Source of the DNA: Actinomycetota bacterium
GTDB taxonomy: Bacteria; Actinomycetota; Acidimicrobiia; Acidimicrobiales; JAMCQF01
Direction: 5' to 3'
NCBI GenBank assembly: GCA_023379605.1
Contig: JAMCQF010000106.1
Span: 1-46,436, forward strand
Length of the DNA: 46,436 nt
The translations under genes and the position numbers were made by a program. Of the stretch, positions 1 to 8,820 are shown piece after piece (within the stretch, counting starts at the first letter, position 1; every line of letters begins with the position of its first letter). The notes under the pieces were generated by a model that had not been told where the DNA came from, ran no database searches, and saw only the letters and a list, made by a program, of their open reading frames with translations.

Positions 1-2
1 GC

Positions 3-935
3 CTGCTTCTGTCCTGGCGGCACGCCAGAGCCGAGATGCGCTCTAGGATCATGCAGGCCTGGTGTGAGAGCCTCTCTGGAGGAGCACATGTCCTCACAGT
101 GGAGCAGCTCTCGGAGCGTTTGGCCGCTACTATGGCTCCAAGTCGTGGCAACCTGCTTGGGCCGCAGCCAGGTCCTTTTTTGGCTCCCAGCTCCTGGGAG
201 CCTACCTCCCAGATTGGTTTCAGCTTTCTAAGGGCGGTGGAGCTTGAAGGAGGTCCTGGCTGGGAGGAGTTGGCCAGGGCGGCGGCGCTGCCGGATGGTT
301 CGTGGGATCCCATAGCCAGGATGATCGCTAAAGAGCCGATCCTGGCTCGATCTCTTGTGCGACCATCCTTCGGCAAAGACGCAACGACAGATTTCGGGCA
401 GCTTCTAAACGAGCTCGATGGCTTAAGGGCTAAGCTCTCTGCAAGCTTGGCTGCCATAGGGCCTGAACCGGCAAGGCGCGAAGGCTGGAGATTGGCCCAC
501 CTCGATGAGCTCCACGCTTACAGCACCCTGACAGCTAAGGCCATGGCCGAAGTAATAGGGATCGGCCAGCGAGCATTGTCCAAGCCTCCAGCAGAAGTGG
601 TGGATCAGCTTGGTTTGCCGCCCAGCGCCGGGGTTGGGCGGCGTTCTTGGCTTCTTGCTGCTGTAGCGATGGAGGTTTACCGCGAGCGCCAAGCAGCTCT
701 GCGGAGCACTCCGGAGCAGGAGCGGGCACTGGACAGCAGCTCTGGGTCGCATGTGCTGCACGCATTGGTGGTGAGAGATCATGTTGCACGAGCCTCAGCT
801 CTGCTGTCGCGCAGAGCTCGTGGGACCGACAGGGTAGACGAGCTACACCGCAGTTTTGCAAGGTTAGGCCCAAGGGAGCGCGGCATAGGTACACATCAGC
901 GCCTCGGCGGTGACAGAGGGATCCAGACCACTTAG
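3..935 (+). CDS. Hypothetical protein, open to the left edge; relaxase-C-terminus-like
   Basis: The frame is open from the first complete codon of the window, so the gene may begin upstream; the first ATG in the window is at 36 (299 aa from there). No catalytic domain is recognised. The C-terminal half has a stretch around VGRRSWLLAAVAMEVYRERQ, preceded by a Leu-Gly-Pro-Pro-like segment. That resembles the repeated 'LGPxPxD...RRxW..AA..V..YRER' element in the C-terminal parts of actinobacterial MobF/TrwC-type relaxase-helicases. This is a resemblance from memory, not an alignment. If correct, the sequence would be the tail of a conjugation protein and the left edge would be an integrated element or its remnant. 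Otherwise it is an uncharacterised helical protein. The next gene is convergent. Confidence 0.45.
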   Translation: MLLSWRHARAEMRSRIMQAWCESLSGGAHVLTVEQLSERLAATMAPSRGNLLGPQPGPFLAPSSWEPTSQIGFSFLRAVELEGGPGWEELARAAALPDGSWDPIARMIAKEPILARSLVRPSFGKDATTDFGQLLNELDGLRAKLSASLAAIGPEPARREGWRLAHLDELHAYSTLTAKAMAEVIGIGQRALSKPPAEVVDQLGLPPSAGVGRRSWLLAAVAMEVYRERQAALRSTPEQERALDSSSGSHVLHALVVRDHVARASALLSRRARGTDRVDELHRSFARLGPRERGIGTHQRLGGDRGIQTT

Positions 936-999
936 GCGTGCAAGGCGTGCCTGTGCCGCGGGAGATCGGAGCCGCTGTGGTTGGGGAATGGCTTTGTGG

Positions 1000-2013
1000 T
1001 CAGTATCCAGCGCTTAAGTCAACCACGTTGCGCAGAGGCTCGCCACGCGACCACCGCCCTAGCTGGTCTGCGAAGAGCTCCAGGATGCGCCCGGGAACCC
1101 TCTTGGAGGACCAGGTGTGATGTGGCAGCACTAGCACGTTGTCGCGCCGCCACAGGGGATGCTCTGGGGGCAGAGGCTCCTCGACAAATGCATCGAGCAC
1201 AGCTCCAGCGATCGCAGTCGAATCCAGGGCGGTTATAAGTGCCGACTCGTCTATGAGGGCTCCGCGCGCCACGTTTATCACCCATGCGGATGACGGGAGA
1301 GCTGAGAACACTTGCTCATCGAGCATCCCGCGAGTCTGGGAGGTGAGTGGAAGCGCACAGACGAGAAAATCAGTGTGATCAAGTCTCTCCCGCCACTGAC
1401 TAGGGCCCACAACGGAATCCACTCCTTCGGGCACGCGATCTCTAGGCCGTCTGGACACCGCAGTCACCCGCATCCCAAAGGGTCGCACCATAGAGGCGGT
1501 CAAGGTCCCAACACCACCTAGCCCAAGGATCAGCAGCCGCTTGCCCTCGAGCTCCTCCAGCTCCCCACCTCTTTTCCAGATACCGGCATCTGATTGGCGG
1601 ACGAAGCGTGCGAGCTGCTTTGACGCTGCCAGGATAGCCAGAACGCACCATTCAGCCATTGGTCTCTCGAAGTTTCCTGAGCCGTTCGACAGGATGATCT
1701 GGCGTGCCGAGAGCTCCTCTAGGGGAAGAAAGTCAATGCCTACAGCGTCCGAATGCACCCAGCGAAGCGATGGTAGGAGGGAGACGGCCCTGAGGGTCCA
1801 ATCGGAGCCCATCTGTGTCGTACGCCAGAGCACCTCAACATCCTTGAGGTCACCTGGTAGCTGAGACAGGTCATCGCTCAACGGAACTGCAATCATGCCG
1901 GGGGGCAGCATCTTCTCTGCAGCCATCCTTTCGAAGGCGGGCAGGGCACGCTCTGGCAGTCCTATTAGCACAGGAGCAGGCTTAAAATCGGCAGTTCCAT
2001 CGTTGCACATCAT
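1000..2013 (-). CDS. D-2-hydroxyacid dehydrogenase (NAD-binding)
   Basis: This is an NAD(P)-dependent reductase of 2-oxoacids to D-2-hydroxyacids (or the reverse), presumably cytoplasmic. The Rossmann motif is LGLGGVGTLTASMVRPFGM, followed by the family signature VINVARGALIDESAL and the segment VLDAFVEEPLPPEHPLW. The expected catalytic set is visible: Arg in NVARGA, Glu in FVEEPLP and His in LPHHTWSS. The length of 337 aa is normal for the phosphoglycerate/glyoxylate dehydrogenase superfamily. Two ATGs are adjacent at the start and the Shine-Dalgarno signal is weak (AAGG). The exact substrate cannot be read from the sequence. The gene stands alone, with HU divergent across a 347-bp spacer. 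Confidence 0.88.
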   Translation of the reverse strand: MMCNDGTADFKPAPVLIGLPERALPAFERMAAEKMLPPGMIAVPLSDDLSQLPGDLKDVEVLWRTTQMGSDWTLRAVSLLPSLRWVHSDAVGIDFLPLEELSARQIILSNGSGNFERPMAEWCVLAILAASKQLARFVRQSDAGIWKRGGELEELEGKRLLILGLGGVGTLTASMVRPFGMRVTAVSRRPRDRVPEGVDSVVGPSQWRERLDHTDFLVCALPLTSQTRGMLDEQVFSALPSSAWVINVARGALIDESALITALDSTAIAGAVLDAFVEEPLPPEHPLWRRDNVLVLPHHTWSSKRVPGRILELFADQLGRWSRGEPLRNVVDLSAGY

Positions 2014-2265
2014 ACTCTTAAGCCTTGGTTTGGGGTCATGATCCGCCTGCGGTGGATATTTTTCTTCTGGTCAATTTGCTCACCTGATCCCAAGATCGCC
2101 GTTGCTATTCCAAGCTTGGAACGAAGTCTACAATGTCCAAAAAGCCTGCCATATCAATGGTTTTTCGTCCATTTGCGAACTGTGCGCTGTCAATGGAGCC
2201 AATGGAGCACACACGTAGGTAACCACTTAGCCAGCCCGCAGATCGCACCATTCATGGGTAAATGC

Positions 2266-2294
2266 TTGACCTGGAGTGCAAAAACCTCTTTGAT
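2266..2294 (+). promoter_or_regulatory. Candidate promoter of the HU gene in the 347-bp intergenic region
   Basis: The gap 2014-2360 between the divergent dehydrogenase and HU genes has no convincing ORF; the 108-aa ORF at 2038 has atypical composition. Within it, TTGACC at 2266-2271 is followed after 17 nt by TTTGAT at 2289-2294. This is a plausible sigma-70-type -35/-10 pair (the -10 matches four of six) and would give an HU leader of roughly 60 nt. GGAGGG lies just upstream of the HU ATG as ribosome binding site. The call is by eye only. Confidence 0.4.
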
Positions 2295-2360
2295 TGCAGA
2301 GATTCCATGTGATTATTTTCAAGAACCCGAAGAGGAGGTAGTTGGGATGGAGGGTCCGCA

Positions 2361-3209
2361 ATGAACAAGTCTGATCTGGTAAGAGCGGTTAGTGAAGCCG
2401 GAGGTGTGGCACGGCACGAAGCTGAGCAAGTGCTTGATGCGTTCGTCTCAACAGTTATGGCAGAGGTAAATGCCGGACGAAAGGTTGCGCTGATGGGATT
2501 CGGGACCTTCGTACCGTCAAAGCGTGGAGCCCGCACTGGCCGCAACCCCCGAACGGGTGAGCCGGTAACGATAGCCCCATCACGTGGAGTCCGGTTCACA
2601 ACCGGCTCGATATTCAAGTCGGTACTCAACAAAGGAGGAACTATTCCAGTGCCGCCAGCCAAGAAATCCACATCCACCGCCAGCGCCAGAAAGGCAACTG
2701 CCACAAGGGCTGGCGCGACAAAAGCCAGCGCCCGCAAGGCAACTGCCACAAGAGCTGGCGCGACAAAAGCCAGCTCCACAAGGGCCAGCGCCAGAAAGGC
2801 AACTGCCACAAGGGCCAGTGCCAGAAAGGCAACCTCTACTGCCACCAGCGCCACAAGGGCCAGTGCCAGAAAGGCAACCTCTACTGCCACCAGCGCCACA
2901 AGGGCCAGTGCCCGCAAGGCAACTGCCACAAGGGCAACTGCCACAAAAGCCAGCGCCAGAAAGGCAACTGCGACAAAAGCCAGCGCCACAAGAGCCAGCG
3001 CCACAAGAGCCAGCGCCAGAAAGGCAACTTCCACAAGGGCAACTGCGACAAAAGCCAGCGCCACAAGAGCCAGCGCCAGAAAGGCAACCACAGTCAAAGC
3101 AACTGCTGCAAGGGCTACTGCGAGAAAGGCGACATCGGCTGCAACCAAGGTTGTCGCACGCAAGGCCCCTGTTCGGAAGTCAGCCGCGAAAAGAGCTTCG
3201 TCTAGGTAA
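2361..3209 (+). CDS. hup: HU family DNA-binding protein with long basic repeat tail (HupB-like)
   Basis: This is a nucleoid-associated DNA-bending protein. Residues 1-90 are a complete HU/IHF domain: start MNKSDLVRAVSEAGG, the core GFGTFVPSKRGARTGRNPRTGE and a beta-arm/C-terminus ending near GVRFTTGSIFKSVLN. Residues from about 94 to 282 form a Lys/Arg/Ala/Thr/Ser tail built on variations of SARKATATRA and GATKAS. Actinobacterial HupB/Hlp proteins carry comparable histone-H1-like tails, but usually Pro-Ala-Lys rich; here Thr and Ser replace Pro. The tail is encoded by near-identical DNA repeats, so its length may vary between strains or be mis-assembled. GGAGGG lies 7 nt upstream of the ATG. 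The tail probably adds non-specific DNA binding and could be modified by acetylation or phosphorylation (inference). Confidence 0.93.
   Translation: MNKSDLVRAVSEAGGVARHEAEQVLDAFVSTVMAEVNAGRKVALMGFGTFVPSKRGARTGRNPRTGEPVTIAPSRGVRFTTGSIFKSVLNKGGTIPVPPAKKSTSTASARKATATRAGATKASARKATATRAGATKASSTRASARKATATRASARKATSTATSATRASARKATSTATSATRASARKATATRATATKASARKATATKASATRASATRASARKATSTRATATKASATRASARKATTVKATAARATARKATSAATKVVARKAPVRKSAAKRASSR
2690..3110 (+). repeat. Tandem degenerate repeats encoding the HU tail
   Basis: About 420 bp are built from reshuffled short units such as GCCAGAAAGGCAACTGCCA and GACAAAAGCCAGCGCC, with several longer blocks repeated exactly (for example the unit around ACCTCTACTGCCACCAGCGC occurs twice in a row). 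The repeat lies wholly inside hup and keeps its frame. Its composition also keeps all three minus-strand frames unusually open, which explains the 362-aa antisense ORF. Confidence 0.85.
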
Positions 3210-3269
3210 GCCAGCCAGAGCTTAGATCTCTTTGGCCAAGCATCACCGGATTTTTGGGGTGCCTGGCGG

Positions 3270-4040
3270 TCACAGGTCGTCGATGAGGTGGAAGGCCTCT
3301 CCGGCTTCCAGACCGACCAGGCGCCCTGCCGCTTCTGCAAGCGCTCTTACCCGGAGGTTGAAATCGGTGCTGTCGCCATCACTGAGAACACCCATGGTTG
3401 TTAAGTGCTGGCTTTTGTGCATGAGAAGTGAGGAGATCTTTAGCTCGACATATCCACCTGCGTCCTCTATGTGGTTCGGCTCCTCTGCCTCCCACAAGAG
3501 CAGGGCAGAGGGCCTATGGTGGCTACCACCATGTCCGGGGAAGAACATTGGGTCTCTCGCTGCAACAAGCGAATCCAAGGTGAGCAGGCCAGCATTGCGG
3601 TGATCTGGATGCAGGCGGTAGCTACGCCAGGGATCGTGTCCCAGCACCACTTCGGGACGGTAGTGGCGGATCCAAGCGCATAGCTGTGCACGCTCTTTGG
3701 TGCCAGCGCGCAGCTCACCATCTGGCCATCCCAGAAACACCGTTTCGCCTTCGGGGCAGATAAGCTTTGCAGCAGCTCTCTGCTCTCGCTGACGGCGGAG
3801 CGCGAGCCCCGCGAGATTCCCATCAGCTTCCCAGGTGCCCTTGGAGCCGTCAGTGCACACGACGTGGATGACATGACAGCCTGCTGCCGACCATTTGGCC
3901 AGTGTCGCCCCGCATCCGAACTCGATGTCGTCAGGATGAGCTCCTATTGCCATGGCGCGCCGTGGTGGAGGGATATCTATGCTGCAAGTGCTCTTAGTAT
4001 ATGGCGGAAGACGGGGCCAGAAACTGCTGGGAACGGTCAA
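3270..4040 (-). CDS. PIG-L (LmbE-like) family N-deacetylase
   Basis: This is a zinc-dependent deacetylase of GlcNAc-type substrates; the family includes MshB and Mca of mycothiol metabolism and lipid/antibiotic deacetylases. The motif AHPDDIEFGCGATL carries the first metal ligands (His, Asp, Asp) and HPDHRNAG the last. The 256-aa frame starts at a TTG that overlaps the TGA of cofC (TTGA). However, the family core begins at MAIGAHPDD, so the ATG at 3953 (227 aa) is an equally good start; neither has a clear Shine-Dalgarno signal. The tight junction with cofC suggests a shared transcript. The substrate is unknown, and mycothiol is only one possibility. Confidence 0.85.
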   Translation of the reverse strand: MTVPSSFWPRLPPYTKSTCSIDIPPPRRAMAIGAHPDDIEFGCGATLAKWSAAGCHVIHVVCTDGSKGTWEADGNLAGLALRRQREQRAAAKLICPEGETVFLGWPDGELRAGTKERAQLCAWIRHYRPEVVLGHDPWRSYRLHPDHRNAGLLTLDSLVAARDPMFFPGHGGSHHRPSALLLWEAEEPNHIEDAGGYVELKISSLLMHKSQHLTTMGVLSDGDSTDFNLRVRALAEAAGRLVGLEAGEAFHLIDDL

Positions 4041-4681
4041 GGCCTTCTCTCAAACAGATCGGTACACGGAGCGCACATTGTGGCGACGAGCTGGCTGTCC
4101 AGGGCCCACAGGTCTTCTGGGCTATCGATGTCGTGTGAGATCTCATGATCATCGAGCACAAGCACCTCCAAGCCTACACGGTGGGCTTCGATGCAGTGGC
4201 GTTGGAAGGATCCTACCCCATAGGAGAAACCAAACCCGCTTGAAGCAGGTATCGTGATCGCGTTCGTCCCGCTTCGGTGCCGATCTGGAGCGATCACCAC
4301 TATCCCCCCTGTGGCATCTCCTATCCCAGTGTCTATCATCTGCGATATCCCGCTCAGGAGGGGAAGATCGGCATGGAGCACCGTCACCCATTTGTAGCCT
4401 TGATCTGCCAGCATCTGAACGCCCTTTGTCACAGCGGCATTAAGCCCGGGGCCAGGCATCCAAGCGGGGACCGCACCGTGGGCTTCGGCCCACTTGGCTA
4501 CCTCCCTGTCATCGCAGACAACGGTGACAGGCCAGGGTCGGCATGCCATCAGGGTCCTTTCGGCCATCGCCTGCGCGAGCCGAGCACGCTCAGCTGGGCT
4601 GAGTAAACCGCCTAAGCGCGTCTTGGCTCCGATGAACGATTTCACAGGGACGAGCACCCCCCGGTCTTCGGGTATGGTCAT
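4037..4681 (-). CDS. cofC: 2-phospho-L-lactate/PEP guanylyltransferase (CofC/FbiD), F420 biosynthesis
   Basis: CofC/FbiD uses GTP to activate 2-phospho-L-lactate or phosphoenolpyruvate for attachment to Fo, making the coenzyme F420 side chain. The nucleotidyltransferase start VLVPVKSFIGAKTRLGGLLS has the family's Lys-x-(7)-R-L pattern. A metal-binding segment LHADLPLL and the loop PDRHRSGTNAITIP follow. The ORF could begin at 4780, but that would add 33 residues unlike the family and overlap the divergent cyclase gene; the ATG at 4681 (MTIPEDRG) is preferred, giving 214 aa. It is translationally adjacent to the PIG-L gene. Its presence implies F420-dependent enzymes in the cell; the LLM oxidoreductase at 13-14 kb is a candidate. 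Confidence 0.9.
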   Translation of the reverse strand: MTIPEDRGVLVPVKSFIGAKTRLGGLLSPAERARLAQAMAERTLMACRPWPVTVVCDDREVAKWAEAHGAVPAWMPGPGLNAAVTKGVQMLADQGYKWVTVLHADLPLLSGISQMIDTGIGDATGGIVVIAPDRHRSGTNAITIPASSGFGFSYGVGSFQRHCIEAHRVGLEVLVLDDHEISHDIDSPEDLWALDSQLVATMCAPCTDLFERRP

Positions 4682-4768
4682 CTCAGAGGTATACGGCCAC
4701 GGTCGATCTGCTCCAAGATGCCAGCTTAGGCCGGAGGCGACCGAGTTCGACAGACTTAGCGGTAGAGG

Positions 4769-6004
4769 GTGAGCAAGCACTTGACATGGAGCACGGTGGG
4801 CGATCGAGCAGATGAGCTGGCCGAGGTAAAGCAGTACCTGCGTGCCAGGGGTGCCAGCGATGAGACCGTCGAGCGAGCAGCAGCACAGGGAGTCCTTGGG
4901 CTGCTCGTGACCGAGTACGTCCTTGATCCCTCGGGGCGTAGGTACACAAGGTCTGACATGGAAGAGCTGACTGGCGTAGGTGTGGATACCCTCCTTAGGT
5001 TCTGGCGGGCTTTGGGTTTTCCCGATGTGGAGCCAACTGAAAAGGCGTTCACTGATCTAGACGTCGAGGCGATAACGATCCTTGGTCAGCTGCTAGACAC
5101 AGGACTTACTGACCTGGATTCGGCGGTACAGATGGCACGGGTCATGGGATCGTGCATGACCCGTATCGCCGAGGCAGAGCTGAGCATGGCGCGCGATGCA
5201 GTCGAGCATGTAGATGACCTGACCCAGGCGCGCCAGCTCACCGCCGCTGATGAGTCCCTCGTTCAGAGCTTCGCCCGGCTCCTCGAGTACGCCTGGAGGC
5301 GCCATCTTGCCGCTGCTACGCGCAGGAGAATGGCTCTACGCTCCCAGGATCGCTCTGGCTCACCCGCTTCGGGCTCTTTGGAGATGGCAGTGGGCTTTGC
5401 GGACATGGTGGGCTTCACGGCCTTAAGCCAGCAGCTGAGCAGGGAGGAACTTGCGAGGGTAGTCACGCGCTTTGAGGATGTGGCTCACGGCATAGTAACA
5501 GCCCTTGGTGGACGGGTGGTCAAGATGATAGGGGACGAAGCCATGTTCGTTGTAGAGGATATAGAGGCTGCAGCGCGCATGTCCCTCGACCTGGCAGAGG
5601 CATACGCTGACGACGAGCTGCTCTCCGATGTGAGGATAGGTCTCTGCGTAGGCCCTGTGCTGGCAATGGACGGTGACTACTACGGACCGGTGGTGAACAT
5701 GGCCAGCCGCATGGTCAACATTGCCAACCCAGGCTCAGTTCTCGTTTCCGACGAGGTGCACGCACGACTCAAGGACAGCGAGGAGCTCGTGTGGCGTTCT
5801 CTCAAGCCACGATATCTAAAGGATATAGGCAGAGTGCATATGTGGGCAATGATGCGGCTTGGTCGTGAAACCTCTGTGGCTCAACGGCGCCTGGGTGAGC
5901 GTTGGCAGCGAATATCGACGAACCTGACCAAGGATCTGGGTGAGCTGCGCGAGCGCGGCGAAAGGCTCCTATCTACCACCGACGAGCATCTGTCACCCAG
6001 CTGA
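4769..6004 (+). CDS. Class III adenylate cyclase with Rv1264-type regulatory domain
   Basis: This 411-aa soluble protein is predicted to convert ATP to cAMP. Residues about 20-150 match the adenylate cyclase regulatory domain of Mycobacterium Rv1264 (YTRSDMEELTGVGVDTLLRF, later DLDSAVQMARVMGS). That domain inhibits the cyclase at neutral pH and releases it at acid pH. Residues about 205-370 are the catalytic domain, with the full residue set: metal Asp212 and Asp256, adenine-selecting Lys252 and Asp303, and transition-state Asn310 and Arg314. The C-terminal 35 residues are predicted helical. The GTG at 4769 is the first start and nearly abuts a weak GGTAGAGG; a GTG at 4796 with GGAG upstream is an alternative. 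It is divergent from cofC across about 90 bp. No transmembrane segment is seen. Confidence 0.9.
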   Translation: MSKHLTWSTVGDRADELAEVKQYLRARGASDETVERAAAQGVLGLLVTEYVLDPSGRRYTRSDMEELTGVGVDTLLRFWRALGFPDVEPTEKAFTDLDVEAITILGQLLDTGLTDLDSAVQMARVMGSCMTRIAEAELSMARDAVEHVDDLTQARQLTAADESLVQSFARLLEYAWRRHLAAATRRRMALRSQDRSGSPASGSLEMAVGFADMVGFTALSQQLSREELARVVTRFEDVAHGIVTALGGRVVKMIGDEAMFVVEDIEAAARMSLDLAEAYADDELLSDVRIGLCVGPVLAMDGDYYGPVVNMASRMVNIANPGSVLVSDEVHARLKDSEELVWRSLKPRYLKDIGRVHMWAMMRLGRETSVAQRRLGERWQRISTNLTKDLGELRERGERLLSTTDEHLSPS

Positions 6005-6129
6005 GCCGGTCAGATACTTGGGCAACCTGCACATGACCATTTCACCTTGACCCAGCTACTTAGCGGTTCCTTTAGATGAAGCAGCTTAAAGACGCTCGCG
6101 CGTTTCGGATTGACTGGATATCGGATCGG

Positions 6130-8820
6130 TTAGCGGCTTATCCTAGCTGTCGCTATAGCCCAGGGTCCAAGGGTGAAAGCACCTCTGAAGGGATCCAGGG
6201 GTCGCCCAGTAAGGTCCACGAGCCAGCCGCTCGCGTTGGGAATATGCACGGTCGCATCCTGCGCCTTTGGGTTAAAAACCCGTACTTCAATTGCAGAGCC
6301 GCTACGTCTAATGCAGGATACCTCGGCTCCTGAGACCTCCAGTTCGGTTCCGAAGCGGGCCCTTTTGCCGCCACCAAGGCTATAGATGCTCTCCAGTGGC
6401 AAGAAGGCGTCATCTACCATCGCGTATGGATCGATCGCCTCAGAGCACAGCGCGTAGCGTGCCACAATGGGCCCTTGCATCTGAGGTCCCACAAGAGAAG
6501 TGGTGGGACCTGCCGGTAACGGCCTGTATGACATAAAGGGCCGAGACAGCATCCCGGTGGCACGAAGAACCGTTAGTGCGATCGCATCTGCGCTGGTGAT
6601 CTCTCCATCCTCGTTCCCGCAGCGAGCTTTGGCTTGGTCAACCAGCTCGTACTCGAGCAGCCCCTCGTGTGCGACCGTAAGCCCGCCTGCGCGCACGAAC
6701 CGCCGCGAGGGCCATGTGGGAAGCCCTCGCTCATGCGGACCCCCTTCTGCTGTAAGACCTCGGTTCACGATCGCAAACGCACACTCTGCCTCGGAGAGCT
6801 GGGCTGGGGAGGGAAGAGGGAGCAGCACTCGCAAGCGGTGATCTCTGCAGTGATTGTCGAAGGTCGTGGCAACCCTTAGGAAGCGCTCTCCGGCGTGCAG
6901 CTCCAGACGGGTTCGCACAGCTACCTCTCTCTCGCCGGTCCTGGAGCTTTTCGTGGTGTCTATGAACTCCGGCCATAGGTAGGTGGACACGATCTCGATA
7001 GCAGCGCGCACAGGCCCGGCTTCACAGAGATGGACACGCACCTCCTTGGGCGTGTCCACAGTTATATTATTGCGGGGCGGGGAGTAGTTGTAGGTGTCAC
7101 CAAGATCGCCTCCATCCACCAGCCTACCCATTCCGTGGATATCACCTATTGAGAACGTTCCATCGATGGGATCTGTGCCCACTGTGATGAGGCCATTTGA
7201 CATCCTTGGTGGCCCGTCCTTGGAACCATCGCCACCTTTGACGGTGACAGGGAAATCAAGCGGGCCGGGCTCCCAGGTCGACCACCCATACCCAGGGACA
7301 TCCCGAGATCGTGCAAGAACCCGCACGCTTGGTGGCTGGTCTATGCGGACCCTTACACTGGCGTGAGGTTGTGCGCCAAGGCGAGCGTAGAGCTCCCTTT
7401 TGGCCTCATCTATAGAGAAGCCCGCACGTGCTCTGGGGCCTATGTGGACAAGCACTGAGAGGCCTTCGTCGAAGTCCTCTATATCCACGCCAGTCACGAA
7501 AGCCTCGTGCTGGATCTCCTCGCCCTGGATGGCGCCGAGCACTAAACGAGCGGTCGCTGCGTCCAAGGTCATATCCCCTGGGAGGCTGAAAGGCTGGCCG
7601 ACTTGCTGGGTTCCTTCTGGAGGTTCGGCAAGGGGAAGTGTTATCTCTATGGTTCCACATCGAGAACGGGCCGAGGTGTTGACTATGACAGGGCCAGGAT
7701 TGGCCATCTCGCCAGCTAGGGCCTCAATTGCGCGGTTGGCAAGTCCAGAGGCTATCTGGCGTGCCTCGGCGTAGCGCTCCAGCACGGCGTCAACGACTTC
7801 ATCGGCCGAGCATGCGCATACAGAGTCATGCGCGGAGTTTAGGACAAGCGCTCGCCAGGCCATCTCCATGGAAGCCTCTGGCCATCTCTCAGCGGGTAGG
7901 AAAAGCGCGCATGCCGGCTCGGCCCGACGTTCTAGCTCACGCTCGGCAAGCGCAGCGGCTCGTTTTACGTCCATCCTATTGGACACCACGCCCATTAGAA
8001 GGTTGGCGCGAGCGCCCGAGCGGAGCTCTCCTGTCCAGCTGGGCAAGCCTTCGGTCGGTCGGAGAGCAAGCTCCTCGGCCAGCGAGGTGACAGCTAGATC
8101 GAACTCGTCTTGTAAACGGTTGGTTTCTGCAATCACCCTGCCGAGCCAGGGTTGGGGGCTTTGGTGGTCGGTGCCGTTCATCAGCAGGAGCCCGTCTAGC
8201 ATGTATGAGCTCATCTCTGCGATCTGAGCCTTGAGACGTCTCAGTAGGCCTTCTGGGTGGTCGGGCAAGCTTGCCCCATTCCCGTAGCCGCAGGCAAGAT
8301 ATTCAGCTCTTACCGTAGATCCATCCGGGGACGACCACCAGAAGGCGTCCCTTTCTATGCTAGAGGGCACCCCACGCCAGACCACAGCGTGGCTGAAGCC
8401 TGCCTGGCGAAGGATCTGCGGCATCTGAGCTATGTGACCGAACATGTCCGGGAGGTAGCCCACCGGCATAGCACCCCCAAAGCAAGCAGCCCGGTTCATG
8501 CCTGTCTGGAGATTGCGAATGATGGTCTCTCCCGAGACAAGGAACTCGTCCATAAGGATGTACCACGGTCCAACCGAGAGCCTCCCCGAGACGGCCAGAT
8601 CACGGATCCGGCCTTCCTGGTGCGGTCTTATCTCCAGGTAATCGTCTACGACGGCCATTTGTCCATCGAGCATGAAACGGGCATAAGAGAGGTCGTTCTC
8701 CAAGAGCTCGAGCAGGCCATCGACCATCTCCACGAGTCTTAGGCGGAATGACTGGAACGGCTCGTACCACTCTCTGTCCCAATGGGTGTGAGGCACCACT
8801 GCCACACGTTGCGTTGTCAT
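6130..8820 (-). CDS. Glycoside hydrolase family 38 alpha-mannosidase
   Basis: This enzyme hydrolyses alpha-mannosides. Zinc ligands are in PHTHWDREW (His-x-Asp) near the start and in GYLPDMFGHIAQMPQ, whose Asp is also the expected nucleophile; a further His occurs in LNSAHDSVCACSADEV. The central helical and C-terminal beta-sandwich regions follow, giving 896 aa, usual for bacterial GH38. No signal peptide is evident, so it probably acts on intracellular manno-oligosaccharides or glycan fragments. The ORF can be extended to 8886, but MTTQRVAVVPHTHWD from the ATG at 8820 fits the family. That start shares a CATG with the divergent isomerase gene. No sugar transporter is adjacent. Confidence 0.92.
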   Translation of the reverse strand: MTTQRVAVVPHTHWDREWYEPFQSFRLRLVEMVDGLLELLENDLSYARFMLDGQMAVVDDYLEIRPHQEGRIRDLAVSGRLSVGPWYILMDEFLVSGETIIRNLQTGMNRAACFGGAMPVGYLPDMFGHIAQMPQILRQAGFSHAVVWRGVPSSIERDAFWWSSPDGSTVRAEYLACGYGNGASLPDHPEGLLRRLKAQIAEMSSYMLDGLLLMNGTDHQSPQPWLGRVIAETNRLQDEFDLAVTSLAEELALRPTEGLPSWTGELRSGARANLLMGVVSNRMDVKRAAALAERELERRAEPACALFLPAERWPEASMEMAWRALVLNSAHDSVCACSADEVVDAVLERYAEARQIASGLANRAIEALAGEMANPGPVIVNTSARSRCGTIEITLPLAEPPEGTQQVGQPFSLPGDMTLDAATARLVLGAIQGEEIQHEAFVTGVDIEDFDEGLSVLVHIGPRARAGFSIDEAKRELYARLGAQPHASVRVRIDQPPSVRVLARSRDVPGYGWSTWEPGPLDFPVTVKGGDGSKDGPPRMSNGLITVGTDPIDGTFSIGDIHGMGRLVDGGDLGDTYNYSPPRNNITVDTPKEVRVHLCEAGPVRAAIEIVSTYLWPEFIDTTKSSRTGEREVAVRTRLELHAGERFLRVATTFDNHCRDHRLRVLLPLPSPAQLSEAECAFAIVNRGLTAEGGPHERGLPTWPSRRFVRAGGLTVAHEGLLEYELVDQAKARCGNEDGEITSADAIALTVLRATGMLSRPFMSYRPLPAGPTTSLVGPQMQGPIVARYALCSEAIDPYAMVDDAFLPLESIYSLGGGKRARFGTELEVSGAEVSCIRRSGSAIEVRVFNPKAQDATVHIPNASGWLVDLTGRPLDPFRGAFTLGPWAIATARISR

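Noticed and set aside
2252-3340. 362-aa antisense ORF of Ala/Leu/Val repeats opposite hup
   Set aside because: It is the complement of the repetitive HU tail; repeat composition keeps all frames open. The HU frame has a clear domain and ribosome binding site.
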